Shown piece by piece: positions 1 through 12,899 of a DNA stretch of 64,000 nt (positions are counted from its first letter, which is position 1; each line of letters starts with the position of its first letter). Origin of the DNA: Xylaria sp. FL1777 (Eukaryota; Ascomycota; Sordariomycetes; Xylariales; Xylariaceae); the NCBI GenBank assembly GCA_022578965.1, contig MU400542.1, positions 1 to 64,000 of the forward strand, given 5' to 3'. Position numbers and translations under genes: made by a program. The notes below the pieces were generated by a model that saw only the letters and a program-made list of their open reading frames with translations, was not told the origin of the DNA and did not search any database.

Positions 1-3000
1 TTAATTAGCTTGCTAAACGGAAAATAATAGTTAAAAAGCAAAAGAACTTTTTTTAAAGCTTTTAAACTTTTTGCTTTTTTAAAAAGCGCATAAAACCTTT
101 TTTTTTTGTTTTTTAGAACCTTTAAAAAGGCGCTTTTGCTTTTTTTGCTGGTTTTTTTTCTATTTTTTGCTTTTTTTTTTTTTTTCTTTTTTTTTTAACT
201 GCTTTATTATATATTGCTATTTTATTAGTAGCAAATAGTTATTTTATAATATTACTTGCAGCTTTAAGCTTTTTTATAGCTAGTTATAAATTTTTATTAA
301 TTTATAATAGCTTAGCTATAAAGCTTTTTTATAGCTGCTTTTTTTTGTTTTTTAGTAGGTTATAACGTAAAACTATATATTAAAGAGTTTTTTTTTTTTT
401 TGTATATTTGCAAAAAAACGTAAAAAAGCTTAAAACTTTCTTTTTATATAAAAATGCTTTTAGCTTTATTTTTTTAGTACGCATTTATATTATTATAGCT
501 GCTTTATGCTTTAATAATTTGCTATATTTTTTAAAAGCTTTATTTTTGTTAAGTTTTTGTTTAGTTATTATTAAATAACTATTGCTTGTTTTAGTTTAGC
601 TTTATTTGTTTATTGATTTTTTTTTAGTGCAATTTTAAGTTTTTTTTTTTTTAATTATTTTTTTTTTTAAACATTTAAAGCTAACGTTAGATTTTTTTTA
701 GTTATGCTTTTATTATTGCTTATAAGCTTGCTTTTTGTTTAGTTTTTAGCTTTTTAAGCTTTTATATTTTAAATAAAAGTTTTAATTTTTTTTGTTGTTT
801 TTTAAATTAACTTTTTAGCTATTAAGCTTTTTATATAATGCTTGCAAATTGCTATTTTACTGCTAAAATATAAATTAATAAAAAAAATCTTTATTTTAGT
901 TTTTAAGTGCTTTGTTTTAATTGCTTTAAAAGCTTTAGCTATACGTTTAAAGCATTTATTTTAAGTTGCTGCTAATAAATTATTAATGCTTTTTGTTTTA
1001 TTTTTTTTAAAGTTTTTATGTTAAATTACTATATTATAAGCTAAACTATTTTATATTATTATAATATATATTTGCTTTGCTTTTGCTATATTATTACTTT
1101 ATATAAAGTTTTATAGCTTAATTATTACATATAATTAAATGCTTAGTTTTTTTTTAAGCTTTACTAAATATTTTTTTTATTTTATATTTTTATTAAATTA
1201 TACTTTTAAAAACTTTATGCTGTTTTTTAAATATATTATTACGTTAAAAAAGTGTACTACTTACATAAATATTATTTTACTGCTAAAAAAATACATTAAT
1301 TTGCTTTTTTGTAGTATAAACTTTATTTTATGTTATTTTGCTTAGCTTTTATACGTTTTTTATACTACTTTTAAAGCTTTATAGTTTTGCTTTATATTTA
1401 GGTTTACTATAATAAAATTAGTATTATTAGCAAAGCTAATTATTATTAGCTTTTAATGTATAGCAAAGTTATTATAAAGTATTAAAATATTTAAAAAAAA
1501 AAAAAAAAAAAAAGCAAAAACTTTTAAAAAACTTTAGCTTTTAGTGCTATTAGCTAAAATATTGCTTTATTAAAGCAAAAACGCATTATATAATCTAATA
1601 TAAAAAAGTTTACTTATATAATTATTCAAAAAAAAAAGCTTTTTTGTTATAAAATATATATTTTTTTTTATTAATAGTATTAAAAGCGTTTATAATGTTT
1701 AGCTGCAATAAAAATGTTATGCTTTTTTTGCTAATTATTTTTTTTGCTGTTTTTAATATTAGTTTAATAGCTACGTTTATTAATTTGTTTTGTTTATTAT
1801 TTATTTAGTTATTTAGTAAAAAACTCTTTTGCTTAGCTACTTTTATTATGTAATAATATAGCTTTTTTTTAGCATTTTTTTTACTGTATAAATAAGCATA
1901 ATAAAGCACTACTTTTTAGCTGTTTTTTTAGTTTTTTTTAACTTTTTAAGTTTAAGTATAACTATTATTTTTGCTTGCTTAAATTGCATTAAGTAATACT
2001 TTAATAAAAAGCTAGCAATATATAGTATTGCTATTTTTTTTGTTAAAGTAAGTTTATAAGCTTTAAAAAAGCTATTAAATAGCAAGTTATTTTTTAGCGC
2101 TTTTTATAATACTAACTTTTATATTAGCAATATTATGTTTTTTTTTTTTTATATTAACGTTAATTATAAATTTTTAATAGTTATTATAAGGAAGGTTTTT
2201 TTTAAGTATATTAAATAAATTTGCTAATAATGCAAAAAAACAGCGTTTTGCTAATAAAGCTGTTTTTTTTTTAAAAGTATTAGCAAAAAGTAGCTTATTT
2301 TTTGTTTATTTTAGCAGTAAAATTGCAATAATTTTTAAAGCTACTTTATAAGCAAACTTTGTTTATTTAGCTAAGCTTTATAATAATTTAAAATTTTTAA
2401 ATGCTTTTATAAATGTTTGTTTTTAGCTGCATTTTTGCGCTTTTTTTACTTTATTGCTAAAAGCTTTTTTTTCTTTTTTAAAAGCTTGCTATATTACTTT
2501 AGTTTTTTTGCTTTAAAATTTGCAGTACGCTTGTTTTGCCTTTTTTTTTATTTTAACTACTTTTAAAAACTATTAAAGTAATACTTAGTATTTTTTTTTT
2601 ATAGTTTTTTTAAGCGTTATTTTATTTGCTATTTTTATTAGTTATTAAATTAAAAAGTTAAAAGTATTATTTAGTTTGCTAAATATATATAACATATATG
2701 TTTTTGTAATAATAGCTTTTGTTTTTATAGCTGCTTTATTTTTGTTTAATTTAAGCTAGTTTAATTTTTTTGCTTTTTTTAAATATTTTTGTAAAGCTGC
2801 TTTTAAATTAATTATAACTTTTAATGCTTTATAGTTAAAACTTAGCTATTTTAAGTTTTTTTAGTAAATAGTAGTTAAATTGCTAAACATTTATATTAAG
2901 TTTATTATTAAGCTTTTTTGTTTATGCTTTATTTTAGTTATTTTTTTTTAAAAAATAGCTAACGTAAAATCTTATTATGCAGTAAACTTAAGTAATTTAT

Positions 3001-4975
3001 TTCTTTTTTAGCTTTTTTTGCTTTTTAAGTTATATAATAAGTAATAAAAATTAAAGTTACTTATAAATATATAGCGTTTTTTTAGCTTGCTTACTTTATG
3101 TATTTTTTAAATTAAACTATGCTTAACTATTTTTTTTAATTTAACAAATATATTAACTATAAAATTACTGCTAAATTATTATTGCTTATTATAACTTTTG
3201 TTTAGTTTTTATAAGCATTTTCTGCTAGCGTTTTTATTACAATTTTTTTATTTATATATAATATAGCTTTACTTTTTAACTAAATAACTTAGTAGCTATT
3301 ACTACTAAAGCAATATATATTATTATATTTGTTAATTATTAGCTTTTAAACTACTATATAATTAAAGCTATTATTTTGTAATATATATATTATATTACTT
3401 TTAAATTTTGCAATATTTTAACAAGCAATATTATATATTATTAAATTAATAAAAATAAGTTTTTGCTTATATTACTAGTTTGCTGTTTTTTTGCTAGTAA
3501 TCTTTTTTTATTTAGCTTTATAAATGCTAATACTATTAATATTTTTAAACTATTTTTATTTATTTTTTTATTTATTACTGCTGCTTTTTTAGCACTTTAA
3601 AAGCTTTTAAGTTGCAATATATATGCTGCTTTTGCTTTGTTTTTTTATTTAACTTTTTTTTAGTAAGCTTTATTTTATGTTATATATGCTTTTTTGCAGT
3701 TTATGCATTTTTGCTTTACTTTTTGCATTTTTACTAAGCAGCTTTTTTTATTTTTTTAGTGCTTTAAAACTAAACAATAGTTATACTTTAAGTTTTTATA
3801 GCAATATTTAGCTATATGTTTATATTTATAGCAATTAAAATACTATATAACTTTAAGCTTTATAGTAAAAAGTTTGCAGTTAAATAGCTAAGCTTTTTAT
3901 AAAAAGCTATTTTTATATATTATTTTAGCTATTATAACGCTGCTTATATATAATAATATTAATGCAAATTTAGCTTTTATGTTTTTAAATAACATTTTTT
4001 TGCACTTTATAACTTTTGGGTGTTTATTATATAATAGCTATAGTAAGTTTTTATTTAAGTATATTGCTTTAATATCTTTTGCTAAAATGCTTTTTATTAT
4101 TAGTGTTGCTTTTTTTTGTTGTATTTTTAATTTTTTTTTAAAGGCTTTTATAATTTATTTCTTTTTTTTAGCTCTTTAAAGTACTATTTTTTTCAAAGTA
4201 ATTACTATATTTTTATTATATAGCTTTTTAGCAATAATTACATTATTGCTTATAAGCGCTATATTTACTGCTTTAATAATATTAACTAATGTTTTGTTTT
4301 TAAGGTTATTAGTTTATTTTTTAATTTTAATTAGTACTTTTTTGTTTTGCTTAAATAGCATTGCTTTGTTATTATAAGCTAGCTATAAAGCTATTATTTA
4401 TGCCTAAAATTTTAGCATGTTTACGTTTAATAAAATTTATTAAAACAGCTTTTAAACAGTATTTTTAATGCTTTTATAGTTAGCTTTTATAGCAGCATTT
4501 AAGTTATAGTAAGTTATAAATATATTAAAGTTACTTTTATTATTAAGCCTTATATTTTGCTAGCTTTTTTGGGCTTTTTTTATTATATGTGCTATTTGTG
4601 CTTTTTTTGCGTTTTTTTAAAAAAAGATTTTTTTTGTTATTTTTTCTTCTATTAATAGCTATAGTACTAGTTTTATAATTTTGTTAACTATTTTTTATAT
4701 ATTAAAAAGTTTATTAGCTTTACGTTTTTTGTTAAAATATTACTGCTTTATAGTTATATTGCTAATAAGTTTTAGTAGCGTATTAATTACGTTTTTAACA
4801 AATAAGTTATTTAACACTATTTTTCTGTTTTTTGTTATGTTTGCATTTTATACATAAAGTGCAACTTATTTAGTAAATAAAAGTTACTATGCTAATTCTA
4901 GCAATTTTAATTATTTGATAATTAAGCTTAAACTTATAAAGTTATAGTTAAGTGTAGAAAATTTAAAAAAGGTAA
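1..4975 (-). mobile_element. LINE (non-LTR retrotransposon) copy A, RIP-degraded, 3' end outside window
   Basis: This stretch is colinear with 55209-58778 (copy B, same strand) and is the reverse complement of copy C (35132 back to 23214, once the inserted DNA element is removed). The minus strand is taken as coding because complete copy C ends in a TAA-repeat tail at its other end, and because LINE-like protein motifs read on that strand. About 155 bp of the 3' end lies upstream of the window. The 5' end is near 4975, where similarity to copy C stops after an A-rich stretch ending in GG. No open frame survives. The short frames at 1139-1345 and 3979-4179 are antisense to the element. Family identity is well supported by the three-copy comparison; the clade is an inference. 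Confidence 0.75.
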
Positions 4976-6273
4976 TTAAAATGTTTTAAATTATTGTTTT
5001 TTTAATAATTATTTAAAGCTTTTTTTACTAATGGTTTTTTTAAAGATTTTATAAATAATAATTATAAAATATTTAGTTTTTATATTATAAGTTTTTATTT
5101 TTTATATAGTTTTAGCTTTATTATTAAAACTATTAAAAATTTTATAAACTTAATATTAAACTTATTAAAGCAAAAGTTATTATTATTACAATGTTTTTTA
5201 ATTTTAAATAAATATTATATTAATATTATAAAACTTTTTATAGCTATAAATTTTAATATTTAGCTTATAGCTTATAAAAATACTTTTAAATATTTGTTTT
5301 TTATTTTAGTTATATAAAGTAGCATTATATTTACGTTTATTAAGCGGTTTTATATAGCAAAATATATTATAAAAGCTTTTTTTTAAAAATTTAGCGCTTT
5401 TTTATTAAGCAATAAATTAAAAGCATAAAAAACTTTTATTAAAATTACATATAATATAAACTACTAATATTTTAATGTTTTTTTATTATAATATTTTTTA
5501 TGTATTATATATATTGCTTTTTTTTATATTTATTAAATTAAGTTTAAAAATAAGTTTTAGTAAGTTTTGCTATTTTTATAAAATAAATAACTAAAGTAAG
5601 TTTTTAGTATTATTGTTTTATTTTTTTTTAGGTTTTTAAAAAATAAATTTTTTATAAACGTTATTTTTTTTTTTATAAAATAAGATTTTAAAATAAACTT
5701 TAAAAAAACGTTAACTAAAAAAAGCAATATATTTTTTAGCTAAATATTTTTTATATTTAGTTTATTAATTTATAAAAAAGGCTAGCAAGCTAAATATTTT
5801 TTATACTTTAAACTTTTAATTATTACTAGATTTTTTTTAAAGCTGTTTTTAAAAAGCTTTTAGTTTTTCAAAAAAAGCTTTTTATAAATAGCAATAAAGT
5901 TTATATATATATGCTTATTTTTTTTGCTTTTTACTTTTATTTTATAATTTGTTATTTTTTATGTTAAATATTTATATGTTTTAATATAAAGTGCTAACTT
6001 TTTAAAGCTTTTTAAAAAAAATGCATTTATTTTAAGCTAACTTATAGTATTAATAATTTTTTTAAAAATAAAAAATATAATAATTAAAAGCATATATATA
6101 TAATAAAAGCAATGTTCAATAATATTTAAATATATATACATATTTGCTATGTTTTATAATTAAATAAAAAATACAAACAAATTAAAAATTTTAATATAAG
6201 TTAAAAATGCAAAAATAAATAATAATATATAAAAAGTATAAAGTATAAATATTAATGTTAATATTATTTGCTA
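4976..6273. other. AT-rich tract with no recognisable gene
   Basis: Very AT-rich sequence with stops in all frames. I found no terminal repeats, no RNA gene and no match to other parts of the window. It is probably the remains of an older repeat, because the base composition and the GC-dinucleotide-rich residue pattern match the identified elements on either side. Confidence 0.5.
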
Positions 6274-6275
6274 TA

Positions 6276-7114
6276 ACGTTATTTATAAGCGAGCGAGCCA
6301 TTTAAGCGAGTTAGCCACTTTTATGGATATATTTCCCTATACCAAAATATATAAGGAATACATGCCCTATATTAAATAACTCCATTAATATAAAGGTTAG
6401 AAATATAGGAAAATATGTTTTAGAGTCCTTATTTAAAACGAAATCCATATATAACCTCCGTTCGTTCATAGCACTTTTATTAGTAAAGATATAGCGTAAT
6501 AAAGAATAAGTGTAAAAATACCCCTGTAAAAAGTATAAAACTTAATGCATACTAATTAAAAAATATAAAAGAAATAAAGAAAAATAAGTTTTAAAATGTT
6601 TAATAGATTATTAATTTAACTCTAAAAGATCTTTATTTTTAAGCCTTTTTTTAATTAAATAGCTAAAGTATAAAAAACAATACATAAATATTTATATACT
6701 ACTTTTTATACCCTTGTTATTTAATTAAAGAAAAATCGGAAAAATAAAAACTTTTAGTTTTTTGGAAACTTATTTATTGTTAATTCTTAAAATGACCTTT
6801 CCCATTTTTTTAACATTTAAATAAGCAAGTTGCACTAGGCTAAACATAATAACAGGGGTATCTTTTCCTAATATTTTTACTTTCTTTTCTTTTGTATATA
6901 TCTTTACCAATAAAAATGCTATGAACAAGCAGGAGCTATATATGAATTTCTTGTTAAATAAGGATTTTAAAACATATTTTTTTATATTCTTTAACTTTAT
7001 ATTAGTAGAGTTATTTAATATAGGGCATATATTCCCCATATATTTTTGTATAAGGAAATATATCCATGAAAGTGGCCGACTTGCTTAAGTGGCTCGCTTG
7101 CTTATAAATAACGT
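6276..7114. mobile_element. TA-flanked foldback MITE (Tc1/mariner-like), about 839 bp
   Basis: Both ends begin ACGTTATTTATAAGC followed by GAGCGAGCC-type sequence (left) and its inverted counterpart (right). Each end is flanked by the dinucleotide TA, at 6274-6275 and 7115-7116, as expected of a Tc1/mariner/pogo-type TA duplication. The inverted arms are long. They match closely for about 240 bp per side and more loosely beyond, through a shared ATACCCCTGT block, so the element would fold into a hairpin. It is visibly richer in G and C than its surroundings, with intact motifs such as GGCTCGCTTGC, so it has suffered less mutation than the host DNA. No transposase is recognisable. The superfamily call rests on TSD and end structure only. 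Confidence 0.7.
6770..7039 (-). pseudogene. 89-codon open frame in the right arm of the MITE, function unknown
   Basis: An ATG-started frame of 89 codons lies almost entirely inside the right inverted arm. The peptide has a hydrophobic stretch near residues 34-48 (SSCLFIAFLLVKI) and a lysine-rich middle (TKEKKVK), and ends KVILRINNK. The left arm carries a diverged inverted copy of the same DNA in which the frame is broken. I do not recognise a domain. It may be a remnant of a transposase fragment captured in the arm, or simply a chance open frame in a less mutated segment. I see no convincing promoter context. Confidence 0.15.
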
Positions 7115-7116
7115 TA

Positions 7117-8071
7117 TATAGTTTAATATTTTTAATTATTAATTTAAGTTATTATTTTTTAGTAATTATAAGATTTTTTAATTATAAATGCTAAAAATAT
7201 TTATATTAAATATAAAAAGTTAAAACTTATTAAATAAATAAAATAATAAAGTTAAGTATAAATAAAAAATTTAATAAAGCAAATATAATAAAAAAAAAGC
7301 TAAAATATATAGCTTTAAACTAATATACTTTTTTTTAATAAACTTATTATATTATTTTTAATTTATTAATTAATTATTTTATTGCTAAAATAAAGTATTA
7401 ATTGCTAAATGTTTTTATAATAATTATTTTTTATATGTTTATATTAATATTAATTAAAAAATAAGCAAATAAAATAGTTTTAATTAATTAAATAATTACT
7501 TTTTAACTTTTTTTTAATAGATTTATAATTTATTTTTTTTAAATATTTATTATAATTAATAGTAAAGTAAATAATTTAAGCTTTAGTAAATATAAAAAAA
7601 AAGCTTGTTTTTTATTTAACTTGTTTTTTTTTAAGTAGTTTTAAAGCTTAAACTTTTTTTATTACTTTTTATTTTAATGCTTAAATCTTTAAATTATTTA
7701 GTTTGTGCTTTTATTATAAAGTTTTTATTTTTAGTTAATATAATTAACGCTTGTTTTTTTAAATATATAAAAAAAAGCTTTTATATTATTAATAAAGTTT
7801 TAAATAATTAAAAAGTATTATAATAATTTATTAATATTTAAAAAATTAATATTGCTTAATTAATAAATAGTTATATTTATTATATTTAAAAAGTTAAATT
7901 TATTAATAAATAGCAAAATATATCTATTTTTTTTTTTAAACTTTGTTTTTTTTATTTAGCTAATTTTTTTTGTTTTATATAATTAAGCATTAAGCTATTT
8001 AAAAATTAAAATTTTTAGTAATAATGCTAATAATAAATATGTTTAATAAAAAGTTAATTATGATTTTTTTT
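7117..8071. other. AT-rich tract with no recognisable gene
   Basis: Stop-rich AT sequence between the MITE and the copia LTR. No terminal repeats, RNA gene or internal duplication noticed. With 4976-6273 it probably formed one continuous sequence before the MITE inserted at a TA. Confidence 0.5.
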
Positions 8072-8076
8072 ATATA

Positions 8077-8363
8077 TGTTAAATAAGCTTTGTACAATTG
8101 TACGTTTAACACATATGTGCTAAAACAAAGTACAATACTCTTTATATTATAAGCTGTTTATGTTTTATATATTTAAAAGAAAAAAAAGTTCGTACGAAGC
8201 AAAAGTTCTCCTTTATGTGTAAGAACTTTATTAGCGTACAAGCTAAGCTAATACTAAAATTACCTCAGTTAATGCAATAGTTTTTACACAGAGTAGTTTT
8301 CGTGCAAAACTTATTATACGTACTATATATAAAAATTGCAACTAATAACTAGTTATTTTAACA
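8077..8363 (-). repeat. 3' LTR of the copia-type element
   Basis: Direct repeat of 22889-23175, with the same length and differences that are mostly transitions. Starts TGTTAAATAAGC and ends TTTTAACA. The plus-strand sequence just inside it (about 8370-8382) is a pyrimidine run, so on the coding strand this is a purine-rich tract where a polypurine primer is expected. Confidence 0.8.
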
Positions 8364-8902
8364 CTAGCTACTTTTTTTTTAGTTGCAATTCTTTTTGTAC
8401 GATACTATTTAAAAGAAATAAAAAAAAATAGTTTTGTAAAAAGTTAAACATTTAGTACTTTAGTTTTTGCAAAAAAAAGGTTAGCTATATGTTTGCTTTT
8501 TTTAAACTTTATAGTTATATAAAGCTTAAGTTTAAAAGTAGTTGTTTTTTAAGTAAAGCATTTGAACTTTTATGCGGTTTAATTACTGCTAGCATAATTA
8601 AGATTTTTTGTTTTTATTGTTATATAGCTAATTAATATTAGTTAATAATATAAAGTAAAATATTAGTAGTAAGCAATTTATACTAAAGTTAATTAAAAGT
8701 TCTTTTTTTATATAGTAGTAAGTTTAATAATATACTAAAGTATAAAAGCTAAGCTTTATTTAAAAAAAAAGCACAAATTTTGCAGTACTTTTTGTTGCTT
8801 TTATATCTTTAGACTTTTTATTTTATATAGCTGCTTATTTTGCTATTAGCTATTTTATACGCATATATATATACTTATAACAACTTTATACTTAGTTATT
8901 TT

Positions 8903-8990
8903 TATATATATACTTATATATATATATATATATACTTATATATATATATATATATACTTATATATATATATATATATATACTTATATAAT
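8903..8990. repeat. (TA)n minisatellite with ACTTAT spacers
   Basis: About four tandem units, each a run of TA dinucleotides closed by ACTTAT, roughly 20-26 bp per unit with variable TA length. It lies in the 3' non-coding part of the copia-type element. Confidence 0.85.
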
Positions 8991-9734
8991 AGTTGCTTTA
9001 TTATAGTATAACATTAATAGTTGTTAGCTTTACATTATAAGCTAAAACAGTAGTTATAATATTATATAACTATTAACTAGTAATCTTAGTAATTAATTGT
9101 TTTTTTAATTATTATATATAAATATATATATTTGTTTTTTTTTATATAGCTAATTGTTTAAGTAGTTTGCTAATAATTCTTTATTATACAAAAAATAATA
9201 AGTTTTAAGTTATATTAATGCCTTCGGTTAATATTAAGGTTTAAATTTTATATAGTGCTTTAATTGCTCTTATTATAGCCTAAATAATTTGTTATAAAAG
9301 CTATTTTTATGCAGTATTTATTTAGTTATGTAGCACTATAGTTGCTTTATATAGCTAAAATATTTATATAAACTACAAAAGCTTTTTATTTTAAAGTTGC
9401 TAATAAGTAGTAAAATTTTAAAGTAATATATATATTACGTATGTTTAATAATTATATAGTACTTATTATAATTATTATACTTAAATAAATAAAGAAAAGT
9501 TAAATGTTATATAATAATTTAATAAAAAAAGTAAAAAAAAATATTAAGCATTTATATATAGCTTAAAAAATAGTTATATAAAAGAAAATATAAAATTTAT
9601 AATATTTTATAGTTTTTAGTGTTTTTTTCAAAGTTAAATATATTTGCTTGTTGCTTTTTTACTTATTATATAATTATTATAATAGTTTTTATATAAAAGT
9701 ATTTTTTTAATTTTTTCTTTTTTAATTTATTTGT

Positions 9735-11420
9735 ATAAAAGTTGTTTTTATTTCTTTTTTACGAATGTTTTTATTTATACAATTAGCTAGTTTGTAAATA
9801 TTAGGGTTTTTAGCGCTTAGTTTCGTATTTCTTTCATAAACACGTTAGCTAAATTATTTTTGCTATTAATCTATTATATTTTAGAAATTTCTTTTTTTTT
9901 GTACGACTTTTTAAATAATATAATATTAATTATAAAGCGTTTCTTTTAAGTAGTTCTTGGCTTTACTAAACAGTTATATAATAATTTTAAGTTTAAATAT
10001 AGTATAACAAAAATTAAAAGTAATTTTAACGTAGCTATAATTTTTTAAAGCGTTATATAAAAAGCTATAGCATTATTAAAGCTATTTATTATGCTATATA
10101 ATTTACTAACTAGTATACCTTATATTACCTGCTTATATTTGCTTAAGTTTTAATATATAATGTTTTTTTTGATTTTAAAAGCTAGGTTTTCTTTTATATA
10201 GTGCTTTATTATAAGTATAATAATAAATTTAAGTTATAAAGTTATATTAGTATTATTTACAAATAAACTATTTATAAAAATAAATAGTTTTATATAGCTT
10301 AAATTTAAAAATATAAACATTAATTTGCAGTTATAATTATTTATTTGCTATGTAATTTTATAGTTTAAATTTTTAATATTTGCTAGTGCTAAGTTAATTA
10401 TTTAAGCAGTAGCTATAAAGTTATATATAGCTTTTAGTTAGCAAATACTGTTTATATAAGCGCTACATATGCATTAAAAAATATATTGCTATATAACATT
10501 TTTTATATAAAAGTTAATTAAAGCTAATTAGTTTGCTTAGCTTTTTTACATAAGCGTTATATTCTTTTTGTATAAAAAAATAACTTAACTACTATTAAAT
10601 TTAATAAAGTAATTTTGTTATAAAGTTTTTTTTAACTTTATATAAAACTTTGCTTTATATAATTTATGTTCTTTTTTTGCTAAAAATTTAGATGTAATAA
10701 AGCTAAATATATTGTTTATATATAAACCTGTAACGCTAAATTTATACAAAAGTTCTAATATAAACAATAAACATAAGTTATACGTAAAAACTATTATATT
10801 AAGTTTTTTATAATAATATTAGTAATAAGTCTTAAACTAATATAGCTTTAATTTAATTAAGCTATATAATAGTTATATAATTTATATAATAGTTCTTTTA
10901 AAATACTTTAAAATAAGTTTAAAAAATAGTTATATAAAGATTTTTTATGCAAGCTTGTTTTTTAATTATATATACGCTTATATAATATTTTAAAGCTTGC
11001 TTAAAGCATTAAAGTTCTAAATTAGCAAAAAGCTTAAAGCTAATAATAACTATTAGCTTATTTGCTAAATTATTAGCAATTAAATTAATACAGTTTTTTT
11101 TTTTATATTGTTATAGCTTTATATAACTAATTTAGACTTTTTATATAGCTTAGTTGTTTTTTTTTTGATTTTTTATACAAAGTAAAACTTAAAAATTTAA
11201 GTATTACTATGTTTGTTTAGGTTATATTTTACGAACTAAAAAACACTTCGTACAACAAGGTTATGAATCTTTATAGCATTTAATTTTTCGATCGGAGCAC
11301 TAAAAGTGCTAATAATGCTGTTTTTACGTAACTTTACTGCTAAAGCATAGTTTTGTTCTTTTTTTAGAATTAAAAACAAATTGCTAAGGTTTTATATAAA
11401 TGCTATAAAAAAGTTCTTAG
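9735..11420 (-). pseudogene. copia-type pol remnant: reverse transcriptase and RNase H
   Basis: Read leftward through stops, the N-terminal part of a copia RT appears at about 11105-11300, including the order NLVVR-VFQFVKY, then QIFKFYFVQKIK, then KSKLVIQSYNN. These correspond to the G-VF...RIFKSRFV-EIK...KSRLV-Q-YND landmarks of fungal copia-like polymerases. RNase H follows. The FIFINSLFVNN segment lies at about 10250-10286 and matches the first-Asp motif (F-D-SFANN) with Asp changed to Asn. Further left come NIIYW-LSKYKQV, a SKLYSI-NSF stretch (SELY-M--GFD in the family) and, near 9.8-9.9 kb, SYKKKEIS...NLANVFMKEIRN (matching the NPAD--TK tail). The frame is shattered by stops, so the element is inactive. 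Family-level identity is an inference from motif order. Confidence 0.6.
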
Positions 11421-12277
11421 CTTTTTTAGGTTTTTTGCGTTTTTTTTTGTACAGCTAGTTTTATAGCTAGTTTTGCAGTAGTTATGTTTTTTCTTTTACT
11501 ATTTACTAAAGTATATTTAATTGTACGGTAATATAAATTAATTTATGTTTATTTAAAGCAAATTAAGCTATTTATAAAATTAATAATTATGTTAAGTTTT
11601 TTAATTAATTATATTTTGTATAGTTTTTTCTAGCTTTGCTTTTTACGCTATATAAAGACTTTACTACGTAAAAATAAAAATAATACTTTGTATAAAGCTA
11701 GCTTATTACGTTCGTAAATCGTACAGCTAATTTTAACTTTTGCTTGTTTTTTATAAAGCATTTTTATAGCTTTTTTAACTGCTTTAGCTTTTTGTACAAT
11801 ATTTAGCAAAAAAAAAAAGTTTTAATTAACTTTTAAATATGCTGTAAATATAAAAAGGGTTAAAACTAAGCTATTAAGCTTTGTAATATTATTTAAAGCT
11901 TTAATTACTATTTGCAAGATTAATTTATTTTTTATATAATAACCTAGTTTAGCTTTTAGTATGTTATATATATAATAAAAAGATCTACATACTCTTTTTA
12001 TTTTGCTAACAACTTAATAAGCTTTAATAAGCATTTTTTAGCATTTTATACTTATAATTTTAGCTTAATTCTGAAATTTTTTAAACAAAAAGTTTATACT
12101 AAAGTTATATATAATATAGTTTAAAAGTTTTTAATATATGTTAATTTAGCACTTGCATAAAGCTTTTTAAGCGTTTTATGCAAACATAAATTTTAAGAAT
12201 ATAGCTGCTTAAAACAATATAGCTATATTAATTATATATAAAACCTGCTTATTGTTTATTTATATAGCATTAATTAT

Positions 12278-12744
12278 TGTTACAAAATTAGCACGGAGGT
12301 AGCCTTTAGAGCGGCTTAATGCCTTTATATATACTTTGCACTTTTTTTTTGCTAATTAGAGCTAAAGTTACATAATAACTTACTTAGCTTATTAAGCTTA
12401 CAGTAATTTAAGGCTTACTAGGCTTACAGTAATTTAATGCTTACTGGATTTATAATGATTTAAAAGAAGTCTTTATTTTTTTTACCTTTTTTTTGTTTAT
12501 ATAATTATGTACTTTTTATATTTAGTTATTTATTTAGTTTTAGTTGTTTAGCTATTAATTTTTTATACCTGCTAAGTACTAATATATTTATTACTTTTAA
12601 TTCTTTAAAACTTTTATTAATGCATAATAGTAAAAGTACTTTAAAAACTTCTTTAATAGATTTTTGCTAAAGATTTTATTATTACTTATAAATTAAGACT
12701 TTAAAAGTAAACTTGTTATATTAATATATAACAGGTTTATTATA
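12278..12744 (+). repeat. 5' LTR of the gypsy chromovirus
   Basis: 467 bp, aligned along its length with 19456-19948. This copy keeps more C and G than the 3' copy (GCACGGAGGTAGCC at its start against GCATAAAGGTAGCT). It contains two or three copies of a short GCTTACAGTAATTTAA-type motif; the 3' LTR carries extra copies, which accounts for most of the length difference. Confidence 0.88.
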
Positions 12745-12899
12745 CTTTAATAGCTTTTTAATTAGTAAAACTTAGCATATAAAAACGAATATTAGTATAA
12801 AAAGTTAAGTAATAAACAATTTATAAAATAAACTTTTAAAAGTATACTAAAAAAATATTTAAAAAACAAAAATGCTAAATAGTATTACGTAAGTAAACC

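Noticed and set aside
1139..1345. 68-codon frame also present at 33630-33836 and 56350-56556
   Set aside because: It recurs because it lies in the three LINE copies, on the antisense strand. It is a Phe/Leu/Tyr-rich product of T-rich antisense DNA, not a conserved gene.
3979..4179. 66-codon plus-strand frame
   Set aside because: Antisense to LINE copy A. Hydrophobic low-complexity peptide, broken in copy C.
6276..7114. Possible LTR element or CRISPR-like array because of repeated motifs
   Set aside because: The repeats are inverted and terminal with TA duplication. There are no regularly spaced direct repeats anywhere in the window that resemble CRISPR.
8903..8990. TA-rich replication origin or telomeric repeat
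   Set aside because: It is a plain TA minisatellite inside a retroelement, and no telomere-type (TTAGGG) motif is present.
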